Shown here in pieces: positions 62,438-64,000 of a stretch of 64,000 nt of DNA. A program made the position numbers and the translations under genes. The stretch's first letter is position 1. Every line of letters begins with the position of its first letter. Below the pieces are notes generated by a model. That model saw nothing but the letters and a program-made list of their open reading frames with translations, made no database searches and was not told the origin of the DNA. This DNA comes from Terriglobia bacterium (lineage in GTDB: Bacteria > Acidobacteriota > Terriglobia > Bryobacterales > Bryobacteraceae). The DNA lies in the NCBI GenBank assembly GCA_020073615.1, contig JAIQEX010000016.1, positions 1 through 64,000 on the forward strand, written 5' to 3'.

Positions 62438-64000
62438 TTACTGCTGGGCGCGTTCAAGAGCTATGGTAACGATGTTACTTTCGATAGTCCTACCATCCGG
62501 CCCGGTCGCCTGCAGAACAACAGGAATGGCGTCGCCTACGGAAACCGCCCCGGGTATTGTCACGTTAACCTGATATACGCCGGCCATCCCAGCGACAGCC
62601 CGGACCGACTCTACTCTCACATAGGAATCTGCGATCCTCGCCTGTAGGAACGTGGCCGTGTCCGCGACGCCGAGTCCGGTGGCCAGGAGCGAGATGGTGT
62701 CGCCGGGTTCCGCGGGTTGACCGTTCGTTTCGCAATTGCGGCTGGCCACCAAGAGAGAGGTCCCGGAAAACGTGACCATTCCCTGCCCACTACCGGAGCC
62801 GTCCAACGAGTATAGGGCGGGCGCGACAGTCTGCATTATTGTCTCTACGGGCCCCGTTACCGTGCCGGCATCGGTTTCAAGAGCGACATCCACGACTGTT
62901 CCCGGAGCGCTAACAGGGCACACGAAATCGACTCGGGCTGGAGAAGCATAAAGCAATGGGACGTAGGTCCCGTTTGCAGTGACTCGCGTTCCACCCAGTT
63001 GCATGGTGGCACCTGATGGGTCAAGTAAAGGCCGATCACTCGACACCAGCCAGCGGCCGAGCAAGCTGGCCGCCGAACCCGGCGTGCAGGCTTCCGCCGC
63101 TAGCTGACTCGCGGCGTTACGAAGACCAATTATCACCGGCCTACCATTATCAACTTGGATTTCCACACTACCGGTGGAGGCTACATTGGCGGAATTAGTC
63201 GCGCGGAAGGAGATAATGTACGTACCCATCGCCGACTGTAGCCGTGGTCTGTGGATACTAATCCGCCGCGGCGCTGTCTGGGAGGTTTCCTTTTGTCCCG
63301 GCGTCCACGAGAACTTGCCTGTGATGGGGTCGAACGACGCACCGGCCGGAAGTACTCCAGCCTCCAATGCGACAGACAACCCACTGGGATCGATTGCGGA
63401 GACGACAAAAGTCAGTTCTTTTCCCACGGCCGCCAGCTGCTTTTGGGGCACGTTCAGGACCGGCGCAGCGGCTGGCACGATGACAACAGTATCTGTAACG
63501 GCCGCCTTGCCAAATTGAAGCGTGACCTCGGATGCGCGGTGCCCATCGCCGCGGTCGCTAAGCACGCTGAAAGCAAGCTGCGTCTGTCCAGGGCGCGTAG
63601 TGAAAGGGGATGGGACCTTTAGGTTCGGATTATCGCTTGAAGGAGCCAAATGGACAATCTCTGGTATATTGGGGCTGTTCAGGCCGACAACACACGTGAA
63701 AGAATCGCCAGCCTGAATCGTCGTGGGTGAACACACGAGACTAGTCGGACGGATTCCGATGATGGGAACGTTTATTGTCCTTACATCACTGTCGACTGTT
63801 GCGCTGATTTGGGCTAGCTCATCCTGGTCGGACGCAGTGACACTAGCGACGAACCCAATGTATTGTGAGCCCGGAAGGACCCGCACTTGCGCAGGCACCT
63901 GGAGCCGTGAGCTAGCGGCTTGGATGCTGACCGTGACACCACCAGCGGGCGCAGGCAGATTCAGCACAATCGTGCAAGCCAAAACGCCAACAGTGGACGC
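62438..64000 (-). CDS. Secreted Ig-like protein with Solibacter-type C-terminal domain (partial)
   Basis: At least 520 aa; the 5' end lies beyond the right edge, as the frame is open through 64000. It is a string of beta-sandwich domains: CTIVLNLPAPAGGVTVSI, VPAQVRVLPGSQYIGFVAS; then VLNVPQKQLAAVGKELTFVV with GASFDPITGKFSWTPG (a putative-Ig / cadherin-like domain), then a C-terminal 220-residue domain with RNAASQLAAEACTPGSAASLLG, YVPLLYASPARVDFVCP, GDTISLLATGLGVADT and GVYQVNVTIPGAVSVGDAIP. That end domain is characteristic of surface proteins in the Solibacter group (TIGR03437-like). Function unknown. Confidence 0.8.
   Translation of the reverse strand, partial: ASTVGVLACTIVLNLPAPAGGVTVSIQAASSRLQVPAQVRVLPGSQYIGFVASVTASDQDELAQISATVDSDVRTINVPIIGIRPTSLVCSPTTIQAGDSFTCVVGLNSPNIPEIVHLAPSSDNPNLKVPSPFTTRPGQTQLAFSVLSDRGDGHRASEVTLQFGKAAVTDTVVIVPAAAPVLNVPQKQLAAVGKELTFVVSAIDPSGLSVALEAGVLPAGASFDPITGKFSWTPGQKETSQTAPRRISIHRPRLQSAMGTYIISFRATNSANVASTGSVEIQVDNGRPVIIGLRNAASQLAAEACTPGSAASLLGRWLVSSDRPLLDPSGATMQLGGTRVTANGTYVPLLYASPARVDFVCPVSAPGTVVDVALETDAGTVTGPVETIMQTVAPALYSLDGSGSGQGMVTFSGTSLLVASRNCETNGQPAEPGDTISLLATGLGVADTATFLQARIADSYVRVESVRAVAGMAGVYQVNVTIPGAVSVGDAIPVVLQATGPDGRTIESNIVTIALERAQQ

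Overview
The window looks like a chromosomal segment of an Acidobacteriota bacterium, most likely from the Solibacter/Bryobacter lineage. GC is high throughout. The gene families fit that group: Tat-exported GH29 and Gfo/Idh/MocA enzymes, a secreted protein with carboxypeptidase-regulatory-like repeats, a HipA-like kinase, and at the right edge an Ig-like protein whose C-terminus reads like the domain typical of Solibacter. This placement comes from recognising families by eye, not from any search.

Layout. 0-2.5 kb is a graveyard of mobile DNA: an IS66 transposase start cut by the window edge, an IS4 (DUF4372) transposase fragment fused to a broken ParB-like gene, a Cys-rich accessory gene, and an 863-bp IS630-type element with near-perfect 50-bp ends that keeps only the N-terminal third of its transposase. 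2.5-11.8 kb is ordinary chromosome: a secreted protein of unknown function, alpha-L-fucosidase, a regulatory-like repeat protein, a P-loop kinase, an M48 peptidase, an SDR oxidoreductase, a nucleotidyltransferase-like protein, cytochrome c, class I GAPDH and a DinB-fold protein.

12.1-31.0 kb is one uninterrupted plus-strand operon for a contractile tail: sheath, tube, a tail-assembly chaperone with an A10 slippery run and a -1 frame extension, a low-complexity protein, adaptor, hub, spike, gp25-like, baseplate J, a further baseplate protein and fibres. This is the gene order of the phage Mu tail module. No capsid, portal, terminase, integrase or lysis gene is present, and two very large proteins (1147 and 852 aa) close the operon. 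It is best read as a domesticated tail, that is a contractile injection system or tailocin-like particle, whose last two genes are candidate ruler and cargo.

31.4-43 kb. Two small genes precede a tight three-gene cluster (32.3-37.6 kb): an FkbH-like HAD enzyme fused to a carrier protein, a glycosyltransferase, and a second glycosyltransferase fused to a type II thioesterase. NRPS/PKS-like linker motifs occur at the protein ends, but no condensation, adenylation or ketosynthase domain is present. A Gfo/Idh/MocA oxidoreductase, a fused membrane/spermidine-synthase-like protein and a membrane-anchored JAMM-domain protein follow.

43-54 kb. A GAF protein and a secreted YCF48-like protein precede a roughly 700-nt G-rich stretch with a promoter-like start. 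This leads into a minimal bacterial microcompartment locus (BMC-H shell protein plus acylating aldehyde dehydrogenase), with a coding-like tail in the same frame beyond the dehydrogenase TGA stop. recJ and rmuC follow, then a translationally coupled minus-strand set: a PPIC foldase, a YhaM-like nuclease and a BlaI-type repressor.

54-64 kb. A 1944-aa secreted protein with two copies of a helical-toroid-like module, a HipA-like kinase with a small upstream partner, a 5'-truncated asparaginyl-tRNA synthetase, and the Ig-like secreted protein that leaves the window.
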